64,000 bases of DNA. Origin: Candidatus Hydrogenedentota bacterium (GTDB taxonomy: Bacteria; Hydrogenedentota; Hydrogenedentia; Hydrogenedentales; CAITNO01). This document shows, one piece after another, positions 17,136 through 25,911 of this stretch. The stretch's first letter is position 1. Each line of letters begins with the position of its first letter. A model generated the notes under the pieces. That model did no database searches. It worked only from the letters and a program-made list of their open reading frames with translations, and was not told the origin of the DNA. A program made the position numbers and the translations under genes. The DNA lies in the NCBI GenBank assembly GCA_012730045.1, contig JAAYBR010000091.1:27338-91337 (forward strand), read 5' to 3'.

Positions 17136-18902
17136 TCACCCTTCCGTCGTGCCGGCGATCTTTGGTTTCTTGAAGGGGCGCGCCTCCGCCTGGGCGGGGT
17201 CGGCGGCGATCAGGCTGTTGTGGTATTCCGTGCGGCGGCAGGGGGGCTGGCGGACGATGCCCTCGCGTCCGAGGAGTTTGGACAGGGCGATGCGGGCGAG
17301 TTCGACGCCGCCGGTCACGACGAGGACGAGGGCCGCGATGCGGTCGGCCATCCGGGGCTTCCCGAAGGCCTGGGTGTAGAGGGCCATGGCCTCGCGGGCC
17401 TTTTTCCGCGCGGCGCGGTTGGGGGCGTAGACCCATCCCGCGAGCAGGGAGGGACGGTAGATCCGGACCATCTGTTTCATCATGCGCAGGCGGGCGCGCA
17501 TGAAGGTGTCCGGCGCGGCCTGGCCGTCCGCGGCGGGGGCGTAGCGGAGGGTTTCGGGGTTCCACACCTCGCCGCGCTGCTGGCGGGCCTTGTGCTCCGC
17601 GCTCAGCCGCAGGTAGCCCCGGACGGCGGTCAGGGACATGTTGACCACCCCGGGCCCGCCCGCGCGGTACTTGGCGCGGAAGGCGTCGCGGAGGATGCGG
17701 ATGTGGTCCGCCGGGTTCTTGAAATGGGGGTGGTCGAAGTTCAGCTCGCCGGCCCCGTGCTGGAAGCGCGGGGACAGGTCCTTGATCCGCCCCTGGGCGG
17801 TCAGCGTGTCGTGGAGGGTGGTGGAGGGGATGGCGATGTAGTTCATGAACTGGACCAGGTCGGAGTCGAGGCCGACGACCCAGTCAATGTCCTCGCGGAT
17901 GGTGCGCTCGTCGTGGTGGTCCTGGAAGAGGATCATGGAGGCCTGCACCACGATGCCCTTTGACCGCAGTTCGGCGATCAGGGCGCGCAGGTCTATGTCC
18001 TTCGTCTTGGGGTGCGTGTTGAATTTGGACTCCACGCCGATCCAGACCATGCGGATGCCCAGGCGGACCAGGAAGTCCACGCCGACCTTCTGGATGGTCT
18101 CGGCGGAGGAGAAGATGTCGAAGACGTAGGGCCGGTTGCGGGCCTCCATCTCCGCGAGCAGCTCCTGCGCGCGCTGCGGCTGCTTGAGGAAGTTCTCGTC
18201 CATGATGGAGAAGCCGCAGGCCCGGGCCTCCCGCTCCGTGCGCTCGCAGGCCTCGAAGACCTCCCGGCCGGTTTTCAGCAGGTGCACATACCGCTTTCCG
18301 AACTGGTGCGAGGTGATGCAGAAGGGGCAGGCGTTCTCGCAGCCCAGGCCGGTCATGAGGATGCCGCCGGTGGGTTTCCGCGAGTAGCCGTAGATGTAGT
18401 CATAGGCGGGGCCGATGAGCGCGGGGTGCCGCACGGGGGCCTCGGGGTTCTCGCCGAAATACTCGCGCAGCCAGCGGACGCCCTCGCCGCGGCAGACGGC
18501 GTCGTGGGGGACCATCTCCTGGAGATTGGGCAGGACCGTGCCGTACCCGCCAAGAATGATCTTCATCTCCGGGTGGCGCTCACGGATGTAGCGGGCCATC
18601 CGGCGGGCCTTGAACACGTTCGGCATGATGAAGCTGATGCCGATGTGCGTGTAGCCCTTTTTCAGCTCCTCCTTGAACCGCCGCCAGGAGGGGAAATCGA
18701 GGATGGTGGTGTCCACGCCGAGGTTTTCGGCCATGAGGTACAGGCCGAAACTCCAATAGGACTGGCGGGGCGAATGGACGCCCTGCTCGCGGGTGATCTG
18801 GTTGTTCAGCAGCTCCATCTGGCAGCCGACGCCCTCGGCGTACTCATCCTTGACGCCGTAGGGTCCGAACACGGAGCACAGAAGCAGTTTGGGGGCTTGC
18901 AT
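17136..18902 (-). CDS. Radical SAM protein with N-terminal cobalamin-binding-like fold
   Basis: A 588-residue radical SAM enzyme. The N-terminal half (about 40-150) looks like the Rossmann fold of B12-binding radical SAM proteins (HIGISF, KIILGGYGTV), but the base-off DxHxxG motif is not seen. The cluster motif is C188-x3-C192-x2-C195 in GCENACPFC; the barrel continues to about 400 (WIGVES, QASMILF). The C-terminal 180 residues are basic, with a hydrophobic segment (ADRIAALVLVVTGGV) near 535-550 that could touch the membrane. Substrate unknown. It starts 29 bp after the TetR-type regulator on the same strand, so the regulator probably controls both. Confidence 0.82.
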   Translation of the reverse strand: MQAPKLLLCSVFGPYGVKDEYAEGVGCQMELLNNQITREQGVHSPRQSYWSFGLYLMAENLGVDTTILDFPSWRRFKEELKKGYTHIGISFIMPNVFKARRMARYIRERHPEMKIILGGYGTVLPNLQEMVPHDAVCRGEGVRWLREYFGENPEAPVRHPALIGPAYDYIYGYSRKPTGGILMTGLGCENACPFCITSHQFGKRYVHLLKTGREVFEACERTEREARACGFSIMDENFLKQPQRAQELLAEMEARNRPYVFDIFSSAETIQKVGVDFLVRLGIRMVWIGVESKFNTHPKTKDIDLRALIAELRSKGIVVQASMILFQDHHDERTIREDIDWVVGLDSDLVQFMNYIAIPSTTLHDTLTAQGRIKDLSPRFQHGAGELNFDHPHFKNPADHIRILRDAFRAKYRAGGPGVVNMSLTAVRGYLRLSAEHKARQQRGEVWNPETLRYAPAADGQAAPDTFMRARLRMMKQMVRIYRPSLLAGWVYAPNRAARKKAREAMALYTQAFGKPRMADRIAALVLVVTGGVELARIALSKLLGREGIVRQPPCRRTEYHNSLIAADPAQAEARPFKKPKIAGTTEG

Positions 18903-18931
18903 GGGACAGGTCCTTTCGCGCGGGGCGCGCG

Positions 18932-19945
18932 TTATGCCGCCGGTCCGCCGTCCGGGGCGCAGTAGGCGCCGTCGTGCCGGTGCTCATCGCGGAGCAGGCC
19001 GTTCAGCAGGGTTTCCAGAATCACGGGAATCTCGTCGCGCAGGGGGTACTCCATGTTCGAGCGGAACCACTTGTGGACCACGCCGTCAATGAAGCCCAGC
19101 ACGCCGTACATCGCGGTGTAGAAGCTCAGGACTTTGAGTTCCCCGGCGGCGTTCATGGACGCGATGCGCTCCTTGGCCATGGGGAAGTTGGTGATGAGGT
19201 ACTCGTAGAAGAGGGTGCGCCGCCCGGAGTGGGCGATGATGCCCTCGGCCTGAATAAGCCGGTACAAGGCGTGGTTCTCCTCAATGAAGCCCACCCACTC
19301 CCGGATGAAGTGCTCCACCGCCCCGCGCACGTTGTCGGACCCGGAAAAGGCGTCCGAGAACCGCTCCACGACCTTCTGGCTCGTCATGAGCAGAAGCTGG
19401 TCCAGCAGGTCCTCCTTGCTCTTGAAATGGCGGTAGACCGTGCCCTTGGCCACGCCGGCGGCGGCGGCCACCTCGTCAATGGTCGCGTTGTGGAAGCCGC
19501 GCGACGTGAAGACCTCCAGGGCGCACTCCAGAATACGGGCTTTCTTGTCGTCCGCGTCGTCCCGGCGCGTGGCCGCCTCGCGGACCTCCGGCGCGGTGGC
19601 AGCGGCCATCAGCCCGCGGAGCAGGGCCGGATCCAGCGGCACCCGCGTGATTCCCAGGGCAGCCGACTCGTCCAGGGCGGCCTCAAAGAGCTGCAGGGCC
19701 GCCGCGTCCAGCCCCTTGTCGCGCAGGTAGGACAGAATGTCCGCCAGATACTCCGAAAGCCACTTGCCGGCGGCGTCCCCCGCATCGGGGGCCTGCATGC
19801 GGTCCCGCAGGGACTGGCGGAGGAAAACGCGGAAACGCCCGTCATTGAGCTGTCCATCGGGGGAAAAGTAGCCGCCCAACTCGGCATAGAGGGCAATGCT
19901 GCGTCCGCCGGACTTGATGTAGACGATGTCTTTCGAGCGGTCCAT
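18932..19945 (-). CDS. TetR-family regulator with an unusual N-terminal extension
   Basis: A 337-residue regulator. The TetR helix-turn-helix lies at about 133-181 (GVAKGTVYRHFKSKEDLL at its end), followed by a typical ligand-binding helical domain. Ahead of it are about 130 residues of mostly helical sequence (YIKSGGRSIALYAELGGYF...), whereas most TetR proteins begin directly with the HTH. The start at 19945 is set by the promoter: the -10 and operator lie at 19978-20007, so upstream codons of the open frame are untranscribed. The operator overlap predicts autorepression, and the radical SAM gene 29 bp downstream is the likely co-regulated target. Inducer unknown. Confidence 0.85.
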   Translation of the reverse strand: MDRSKDIVYIKSGGRSIALYAELGGYFSPDGQLNDGRFRVFLRQSLRDRMQAPDAGDAAGKWLSEYLADILSYLRDKGLDAAALQLFEAALDESAALGITRVPLDPALLRGLMAAATAPEVREAATRRDDADDKKARILECALEVFTSRGFHNATIDEVAAAAGVAKGTVYRHFKSKEDLLDQLLLMTSQKVVERFSDAFSGSDNVRGAVEHFIREWVGFIEENHALYRLIQAEGIIAHSGRRTLFYEYLITNFPMAKERIASMNAAGELKVLSFYTAMYGVLGFIDGVVHKWFRSNMEYPLRDEIPVILETLLNGLLRDEHRHDGAYCAPDGGPAA

Positions 19946-19977
19946 GCGCTTCGGATTCCTTGGGTGCCTTCCCTCGC

Positions 19978-20007
19978 CTATAATGACTGACTGGTCAGTC
20001 ATTATAG
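19978..20007. promoter_or_regulatory. 30-bp palindromic TetR operator
   Basis: Two perfect 14-bp arms (19978-19991 and 19994-20007) around a 2-bp centre; the core TGACTGACTGGTCAGTCA is the classic shape of TetR-family operators. It covers the -10 of the tetR promoter and also reads TATAAT on the plus strand. Confidence 0.85.
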
Positions 20008-20029
20008 AGATAGGGCCCGAAAGATGCAA
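20001..20029 (-). promoter_or_regulatory. Promoter of the tetR-radical SAM operon
   Basis: Minus strand: TTGCAT (20024-20029), 17-bp spacer, TATAAT (20001-20006). The -10 is inside the operator, so bound regulator would block transcription. Predicted transcript start near 19994, giving a leader of about 50 nt. Confidence 0.75.
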
Positions 20030-20116
20030 GTGTTTTTTTTGCTGGGGGCCAGGAGCGGGCCTTTTTTGACGGCAGACGAGGCGGTTCGGAGGCATTCTGA
20101 CAAGAGACTGCCACGT

Positions 20117-20240
20117 CGGCCGGGGCGGCCTCCTCGCAGTGACGGCGGTGCCGGCCGGGGCGTCCTCCTCGCAGTGACGGGAAAGGGCAACGTCATTGCG
20201 AAGGAACGGAGTGACGGACGCAATCTCGTTCCCGGCACGG
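20117..20240. repeat. Tandem pair and dispersed-repeat modules
   Basis: A 29-bp unit at 20117-20145 recurs at 20152-20180 with one mismatch. Next to it, 20181-20240 holds the modules CGTCATTGCGAAGGA and CAATCTCGTTCCCGGCAC also seen at 16.7-17.1 and 52.0 kb. No gene in this stretch. Confidence 0.65.
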
Positions 20241-20287
20241 CTCCGGTTCCCGAGCTGTCCTTGCGGGCGATTGTGTGGGGGCGCGGG

Positions 20288-20316
20288 TTGTGCGGCGTGG
20301 GCGGTTCTTGTACACT
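20288..20316 (+). promoter_or_regulatory. Candidate promoter for the beta-helix gene
   Basis: TTGTGC (20288-20293), 17-bp spacer, TACACT (20311-20316), about 30 bp before the ATG at 20349. Confidence 0.5.
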
Positions 20317-20348
20317 GGGACTTGGGACAACCAAGAAGGGATCATGTC

Positions 20349-22379
20349 ATGCGCGCCTTTTCCTGCTTCGGTGTTGTGTTTGGGCTTGCGGTTGCCGCGG
20401 TTTTTCCGGCTTTCGCCGGAGAAGTGGCCGTCATCGCCGTGTCGCCGGAGGGCCCGGCGCTTCAGGAGGCCTTGGCGCAGGCGGGGCAGCTCCGTCAGAC
20501 GGCGGGGACCGACTTGGTTTCCGTGGTGCTGTCCGGCGGGGACTATCTGCTGACGGCACCGTTGAAGGCGGAGGCGTTGGGGAAGGGGGGGGTGCCGGTG
20601 GAGATCATCGCGAAGCCCGGCGGGACGCCGGTGATCCACGGCGGCGTGCGGGTGACGGGCTGGCGGGAGGAGGGGGGGCACTGGGTGGCGGACTTTCCGG
20701 CGGGGCTTCCCGCGGGGGCCGACCTGTCGGCGCTGTGGGTGAACGGCCGCCGGGCCACGCCGGCGCGGACGCCGAACGCGGCGAACGAGGCGGGCGACTT
20801 TCCCGCAGACACGGACTTCTTCTACACGGCGGGTCCGGTGATGGCGAAGACAGCGGACGGCAAGGAGGACAAGAGCGCCACGGCCTTCCAGTACGGCGAG
20901 GGGGACTTGCAGGCGTGGCCGGGGCTGGACGAGGCGGTGTTCGTCGTGTTCCACTCCTGGGAGACCTCCCAGCACCGGGTGGAGCGGCTGGACACGGAGA
21001 AACGGGAGGTGCATTTCAAGAAGGCGGCGGCCTGGCCCTTCACCCGCTGGCTGCCGCAGCAGTGGTACTTCGTGGAGAACCTGATGGAGGGGCTCGACCA
21101 GCCCGGCGAGTGCGTGATTTCGTCCAAGGCCGGCAAAATCCACTACCTGCCGCGTCCGGGGGAGGCTCTGGACACGGTGGACGCCTGGGTGCCTGTGGCG
21201 AAGCAATTGCTGGTGCTGGCGGACGGTGCGGGGCCCGTGGCGGATGTCACCCTGCGCGGCCTCCGGTTCGAGCACACGGGCTGGGGCGTGGGCCCGGAGG
21301 GCCACAGCGATTCCCAGGCGGCGTTCAGCGTTCCGGCGATGATTGACCTGCGCGGGGCGCACAACTGGAAGATTCAGCAGTGCGCGCTGGCCCACGGCGG
21401 CACCTACGGCGTGTGGTTTGGGAAGGGGTCCGCCGGGAACCTGCTGGAGCAGAGCGAGATCACCGACATGGGCGCGGGCGGGGTGCGCATCGGCGAGGGG
21501 GCCAGTCCCGAAACCCCGGAGCAGGCGGCGGACGGCAACACGGTGGACAACTGCTTCGTTCATGATCTGGGGCGGGTGTACCGGGGGGCGGTGGGCGTGT
21601 GGATTGGCCGCAGTTCGCACAACCGGATCACGCACAACGAAATCTGCGACGTGCGCTACACGGGGGTGTCCGTGGGCTGGAGCTGGGGCTACGCGCCGAG
21701 TTCCGCGAACCACAACCTCATCGAGAACAACCACATCCACCACATCGCCAAGGGCCAGCTCAGCGACACGGGCGGGGTGTACACCCTGGGCCTGTCGCCC
21801 GGCACCGCCATCCGGGGCAATTACATCCACGACGTGCTGTCGAACCCGAAGATTTCGGGGGGCTGGGGCCTCTACACCGACGAGGGCAGCACGGACATCG
21901 TGCTGGAGAACAACGTGGTGGTGAACACCGAGACCGGCGGGTTCCACCAGCACTACGGCAAGGAGAACCGGGTCCGGAACAACATCTTCGCCTTCTCGCA
22001 CCGCGAGCAGCTCATCCGGTCCCGCGAGGAGGAGCACATCTCCTTCTTCTTCGAGAACAACATTGTCTACTACGACAACGGGCAGCTTCTGGGCAGCACC
22101 TGGAAGAACGGCAACTTCCGCATGTCCAACAACTGCTACTGGGACGCCTCGGGGAAGCAACCCGACTTCGCCGGGATGAGTCTTGAAGAGTGGCAGGCGG
22201 CGGGACACGACGCGGGGTCGGTGGCGGCGGACCCGAAGTTTGCCGACGCCGCGAACCGCGATTTCACACTGGCGGCGGATTCCCCGGTCCACGCCCTGGG
22301 GTTCACGCCCCTGGACCCGTCCAAGGCGGGGTTGTACGGTCCCGCCGACTGGACGGAGCGCGCGAAGAAGCAGCGGTAG
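20349..22379 (+). CDS. Secreted right-handed parallel beta-helix protein
   Basis: A 676-residue exported protein: signal peptide (VFGLAVAAVFPAFA), then an N-terminal domain and a long region (about 290-600) of repeated coils with Asn ladders and short turns (NHLIENNHIHHIAKG style, GNYIHDVLSN, LENNVVVNTETGG), characteristic of pectate-lyase-like or polysaccharide-epimerase/lyase right-handed beta helices. The region before it (PLKAEALGKGGVPVEIIAKPGGTPVIHGG) is the usual N-cap of such proteins. Likely acts on a polysaccharide outside the cell; no catalytic residues can be named. ATG at 20349 follows AAGGGA. The DUF167 gene begins 3 bp after its stop. Confidence 0.78.
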   Translation: MRAFSCFGVVFGLAVAAVFPAFAGEVAVIAVSPEGPALQEALAQAGQLRQTAGTDLVSVVLSGGDYLLTAPLKAEALGKGGVPVEIIAKPGGTPVIHGGVRVTGWREEGGHWVADFPAGLPAGADLSALWVNGRRATPARTPNAANEAGDFPADTDFFYTAGPVMAKTADGKEDKSATAFQYGEGDLQAWPGLDEAVFVVFHSWETSQHRVERLDTEKREVHFKKAAAWPFTRWLPQQWYFVENLMEGLDQPGECVISSKAGKIHYLPRPGEALDTVDAWVPVAKQLLVLADGAGPVADVTLRGLRFEHTGWGVGPEGHSDSQAAFSVPAMIDLRGAHNWKIQQCALAHGGTYGVWFGKGSAGNLLEQSEITDMGAGGVRIGEGASPETPEQAADGNTVDNCFVHDLGRVYRGAVGVWIGRSSHNRITHNEICDVRYTGVSVGWSWGYAPSSANHNLIENNHIHHIAKGQLSDTGGVYTLGLSPGTAIRGNYIHDVLSNPKISGGWGLYTDEGSTDIVLENNVVVNTETGGFHQHYGKENRVRNNIFAFSHREQLIRSREEEHISFFFENNIVYYDNGQLLGSTWKNGNFRMSNNCYWDASGKQPDFAGMSLEEWQAAGHDAGSVAADPKFADAANRDFTLAADSPVHALGFTPLDPSKAGLYGPADWTERAKKQR

Positions 22380-22382
22380 CCC

Positions 22383-22697
22383 ATGAGCGAAGACGCCGCA
22401 GTGTTTACCTTGTCCGGTGCGGACACGTTGTTCCGGGTGCGGGTGCAGCCGAAGGCCTCCCGCAACGCCCTGCTGACCGGGGACGAGGGGCGGGTGCGCG
22501 TGGCGCTGACCGCGCCGCCGGTGGAGGGGGCGGCGAACGAGGCCCTGGTGAAGTATGTGGCCGGGCTGCTGGGCATCCCCCGGCGCCGGGTCACGCTGGA
22601 AAGCGGCGCCCAGTGCCGGGAGAAGGTGCTGCGGCTTGCGGGGCTTTCCCCGGCCGAGGCCGGGCGGCTGCTGGGGATGGAACGGCCAAAGGACTGA
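22383..22697 (+). CDS. DUF167 (YggU-family) protein
   Basis: A 104-residue protein of the widespread YggU/DUF167 family; function unknown. Conserved core visible: RVRVQPKASRNAL, then VALTAPPVEGAANEALVKY, then GIPRRRVTLESGAQCREKVLRL. Starts 3 bp after the beta-helix gene, so probably co-transcribed without a functional link. Confidence 0.88.
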   Translation: MSEDAAVFTLSGADTLFRVRVQPKASRNALLTGDEGRVRVALTAPPVEGAANEALVKYVAGLLGIPRRRVTLESGAQCREKVLRLAGLSPAEAGRLLGMERPKD

Positions 22698-22745
22698 CAG
22701 TCAGCGAAGGGGAGTGCCAAGTGGCCCGGTGCCGGGCCGGACGGG

Positions 22746-22751
22746 TATAAT
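22746..22751 (+). promoter_or_regulatory. Possible -10 box for the purine nucleoside phosphorylase gene
   Basis: Perfect TATAAT in GGGTATAATGGCC, 30 bp before the ATG at 22781. No recognisable -35 at 16-18 bp, so confidence is low. Confidence 0.4.
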
Positions 22752-22780
22752 GGCCGGAAGTACGGGAAGGTTTTCAAAGC

Positions 22781-23599
22781 ATGGGTTTAAAGAATAATGT
22801 GGAAGAGGCGGTTGCGGCCATCCGCAGCCGTTCCGGGCTGGTCCCGCAGGTGGGCATCATTTTGGGCACGGGCCTGGGCTCCCTGGCGGAAAAGATCACC
22901 GTTGAGACATCCATCAGTTACGCGGACCTCCCCCATTTTCCCGAGCCGACGGTGGACGGGCATGCCGGGGAGCTGATCCTGGGGCATTTGGCGGGCAAGG
23001 CCGTGGTTGCCCTGTCCGGGCGTTTCCACCGGTACGAGGGGTATTCCCTCCAGCAGGTGGCCTTCCCCGTGCGCGTGGCGCGGGCGCTGGGCGTGGGGAC
23101 GCTGGTGGTGTCCAACGCGGCCGGGGGCATGAACCCGCAGTTCCAGGCGGGGGACCTCATGGTCATCACGGACCACATCAACCTGATGGGGGACAACCCC
23201 CTGATCGGCGCCAACGACGAGGCGCTGGGGCCCCGGTTTCCGGACATGTGCGAGCCCTACGCGAACGATTTGATCGCCCTGGCGGAGACGGTGGCGCTGG
23301 AGAATGGAATCAAACTGCGCCGCGGCGTGTATCTTGCGGTGACGGGCCCGTGCCTGGAGACCCGCGCCGAATACCGGTTCATGCGCATGATCGGCGGGGA
23401 CGCCGTGGGCATGAGCACGGTGCCCGAGGTGATCGTGGCGGTCCAGTCGGGGCTGCGGGTGCTGGGTTTCTCGGCCATCACGGACGAGTGCCTGCCCGAC
23501 GCGCTCAAGCCCGCGGACATTGAGAAGATTATCGCCGTGGCGAACGCGGTGGAGCCGAAGCTCTCCGCGCTGGTCGTGAAGTGTCTGGAGCGGATGTAG
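22781..23599 (+). CDS. punA: Purine nucleoside phosphorylase (trimeric, PNP-I/MTAP type)
   Basis: A 272-residue enzyme splitting inosine or guanosine with phosphate in purine salvage. Phosphate loop ILGTGLG (near 27-33), RFHRYEG, NAAGGMNP and the base-site stretch GPCLETRAE and GMSTVPE are all present. Length fits the trimeric family rather than the hexameric DeoD. A separate unit with its own -10 box. Confidence 0.93.
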   Translation: MGLKNNVEEAVAAIRSRSGLVPQVGIILGTGLGSLAEKITVETSISYADLPHFPEPTVDGHAGELILGHLAGKAVVALSGRFHRYEGYSLQQVAFPVRVARALGVGTLVVSNAAGGMNPQFQAGDLMVITDHINLMGDNPLIGANDEALGPRFPDMCEPYANDLIALAETVALENGIKLRRGVYLAVTGPCLETRAEYRFMRMIGGDAVGMSTVPEVIVAVQSGLRVLGFSAITDECLPDALKPADIEKIIAVANAVEPKLSALVVKCLERM

Positions 23600-23692
23600 C
23601 CGTCCGTCCGGTGGAAGAGTGTGTTTTGCGGAGGAGAGGCGGGGTGTTCCCGCGTCATTTTCAGGGGTGCATGTCTTTTTGGAGGATTTGGA

Positions 23693-24742
23693 ATGGTAGT
23701 GTACGCGCTGCGTTTGGTTTTCGTTGTCGCGAGCGGGATCATGGGATACCTGTGGGCGGACTATTTTGTGGAGGCCGCGATCCTCAAGGGGAACGAGGCT
23801 GTCAACGTCCTCCTCTGGAAAGGGGTGGGCATCGGCATCGGCGCCGCGGTGGCCGTCGCCGTCCTGCTTGCCGTCCGCTTCATCACCCAGGAGATTTATG
23901 AGCGCCTCGCCCCCGCCGTGGTGGCCGTCGTCATCGCCATCCTGCTTGGATTCACGGTCTCGCAGTACATGCTCTACTGGTTTCCCAAGGCGGACACAAC
24001 GCTCAAAGTGTTCGTGGCCGTGTCCGTTGTGCTCATGTTCGGCTATGTCGGCATTTATCTTGCCCTGAGCCGCGCGTCGAACTGGAGCTCGCTGGTCAAG
24101 GCCGTGCAGAAGCGGACGCTCCCCGTCGGCGGGGCCGGAGCCCTGAAACTGGTGGACACGAGCGTGCTCATTGACGGCCGCATTTCCGACATCTGCGGCA
24201 GCGGGTTCATCGAGGGGACGCTGCTGGTGCCGCGTTTCGTGCTCAAGGAGCTCCAGAACATCGCCGACTCCGCCGAGGTGCTGCGCCGGGCCAAGGGCCG
24301 CCGGGGCCTCGACATCCTCAAGGACCTCCAGGACCCCAAGTCCATGGTGGCCGTGGTGATCATTGAGGAGGATCCGGTGGACGTGCGCGAGGTGGACGGC
24401 AAGCTGGTGAAGCTGGCCAAGCAGCTCGGCGCCAGGGTGCTGACCAACGACTTCAACCTGAACAAGGTGGCCCAGATCGAGGGCGTGTCGGTGCTCAACA
24501 TCAACGATCTGGCCAACGCGCTCAAGCCCGCCGTGCTTCCCGACGAGCAGATCGAGGTGAAGCTGATCAAGGAGGGCAAGGAGCCGAACCAGGGCGTGGG
24601 CTACCTTGACGACGGCACCATGATCGTCGTGGACGGCGGCCGGCACTACATGGGCAGGAATGTGGCGGCGGTGGTGACCAGCGTGCTCCAGACCGCCGCG
24701 GGCCGCATGATCTTCGCGCGCTACACCGGCGTCATCCAATGA
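23693..24742 (+). CDS. PIN-TRAM domain membrane protein (YacL-like)
   Basis: A 349-residue putative ribonuclease. Four N-terminal membrane segments (about 3-23, 42-62, 72-92, 105-125), a PIN domain (about 150-275) starting LVDTSVLIDGRI with D155 as first metal ligand, and a C-terminal TRAM RNA-binding domain (about 285-345). Same architecture as Bacillus YacL, whose job is unsettled. ATG at 23693 with GGAGG 7 bases upstream; the longer frame from 23621 is unlikely. The stop overlaps the ispD start (ATGA). The yacL-ispD-ispF order is a familiar grouping. Confidence 0.9.
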   Translation: MVVYALRLVFVVASGIMGYLWADYFVEAAILKGNEAVNVLLWKGVGIGIGAAVAVAVLLAVRFITQEIYERLAPAVVAVVIAILLGFTVSQYMLYWFPKADTTLKVFVAVSVVLMFGYVGIYLALSRASNWSSLVKAVQKRTLPVGGAGALKLVDTSVLIDGRISDICGSGFIEGTLLVPRFVLKELQNIADSAEVLRRAKGRRGLDILKDLQDPKSMVAVVIIEEDPVDVREVDGKLVKLAKQLGARVLTNDFNLNKVAQIEGVSVLNINDLANALKPAVLPDEQIEVKLIKEGKEPNQGVGYLDDGTMIVVDGGRHYMGRNVAAVVTSVLQTAAGRMIFARYTGVIQ

Positions 24743-25425
24743 AGTCGGCGCTCCTGGTTCCGGCCGCGGGCCTGGGCCTGCGGCTGGGATGGGACGGGCC
24801 GAAGGCCCTGGTGGACCTGGGGGGCGCGCCCATGCTGGCGGTGACCCTTTCTCGTTTCGCGGCGGCGGACCTCACGCCGCCCGCCGTGGTGACGGTGCCC
24901 CCCGGCCAGGCCGCCGGTTTCGACCGGGCGGTGTCGGCCCTTTCCCCCTTTCCCTGCGCCTTCGTGGAGGGCGGGGCGGAGCGGCAGGACTCCGTGCTGG
25001 CCGGGCTGGAGGCCCTGCCCGACTTCACGGACCTCGTGGTGATCCACGACGCGGCCCGGCCGCTGGTTTCTCCGGAGATGGTGCAGGCGGTCATGGACGC
25101 CGCGCGCGAGCACGGCGCCGCCACGGCGGCGCTGCCCGTCACCGACACCATCCTGCAGGCGGACGCGGAGGCCTTTCTGGCGGACACGCCGGACCGATCC
25201 CTGCTGTGGGCCTGCCAGACCCCGCAGGCGTTCCGGCTGGACCTCATCCTGGAGGCGCACCGGCGCGCCCGCCGCGAGGGCTGGCGGACGACCGACGACG
25301 CGACCCTTGCCCGGCGGGCGGGGCACCCTGTCAAACTGGTGCGGGGCGCCCAGGAAAACCTCAAAGTGACAACGCCGTTTGACCTGCGGCTGGCGCTGCG
25401 GCTTCGGCGGGAGGAAAAGGCATGA
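24739..25425 (+). CDS. ispD: 2-C-methyl-D-erythritol 4-phosphate cytidylyltransferase
   Basis: A 228-residue enzyme making CDP-methylerythritol, third step of the non-mevalonate isoprenoid pathway. Nucleotide-binding loop PAAGLGLRLG (near 8-17), HDAARPLV, LWACQTPQAFR and TDDATLA are conserved. Overlaps the PIN-TRAM gene upstream and ispF downstream by ATGA, so the three are translationally coupled. Confidence 0.95.
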   Translation: MKSALLVPAAGLGLRLGWDGPKALVDLGGAPMLAVTLSRFAAADLTPPAVVTVPPGQAAGFDRAVSALSPFPCAFVEGGAERQDSVLAGLEALPDFTDLVVIHDAARPLVSPEMVQAVMDAAREHGAATAALPVTDTILQADAEAFLADTPDRSLLWACQTPQAFRLDLILEAHRRARREGWRTTDDATLARRAGHPVKLVRGAQENLKVTTPFDLRLALRLRREEKA

Positions 25426-25901
25426 TCCGCGTGGGCATCGGCTATGACCTGCACCGGCTGGAAGAGGGGGCTCCCCATCTGGTTTTGGGCGGGGTGCGTG
25501 TGCCCTTCACCAAGGGGGCGGTGGCCCATTCCGACGGCGATGTCGTTGTGCACGCCCTTATTGACGCGCTGCTCGGGGCGGCCGGGCTGGGCAACATCGG
25601 CCAGCGCTTTCCCGACACGGACCCCACCCTGAGGGGGATAGACAGCATGGCGCTGCTGGAGCGCACCGTGCGCCTGCTGGGCAGCTCCGGCTTCACGGTG
25701 GTCAACGCCGACATGGTGGTCGTGCTGGAGCAGCCGAAACTGGCGCCCCATCTGGACGCCATGCGCCAGCGGATGGCGGAATGCCTGAAGATCGAGCGGC
25801 ACCGTGTCTCCGTCAAACCCAAGACCAACGAGGGCGTCGGCCCCGAGGGCCGCGGCGAGGCCGTCAGCGCCCAGGCGGTTGTGCTGGTCCAGCAGCAGTA
25901 G
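25422..25901 (+). CDS. ispF: 2-C-methyl-D-erythritol 2,4-cyclodiphosphate synthase
   Basis: A 159-residue homotrimeric zinc enzyme, fifth step of the MEP pathway. Metal site D-x-H in GYDLHRL (residues 9-11) and the later His in HSDGDVVVHAL; KPKTNEGVG and GRGEAVSAQAV form the nucleotide site. Starts with an ATGA overlap to ispD. The next gene is convergent, with a 10-bp gap. Confidence 0.96.
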   Translation: MIRVGIGYDLHRLEEGAPHLVLGGVRVPFTKGAVAHSDGDVVVHALIDALLGAAGLGNIGQRFPDTDPTLRGIDSMALLERTVRLLGSSGFTVVNADMVVVLEQPKLAPHLDAMRQRMAECLKIERHRVSVKPKTNEGVGPEGRGEAVSAQAVVLVQQQ

Positions 25902-25911
25902 CCCCGCCTTT

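Noticed and set aside
19946..20095. 50-codon N-terminal extension of the tetR gene
   Set aside because: It would run through the gene's own promoter and operator.
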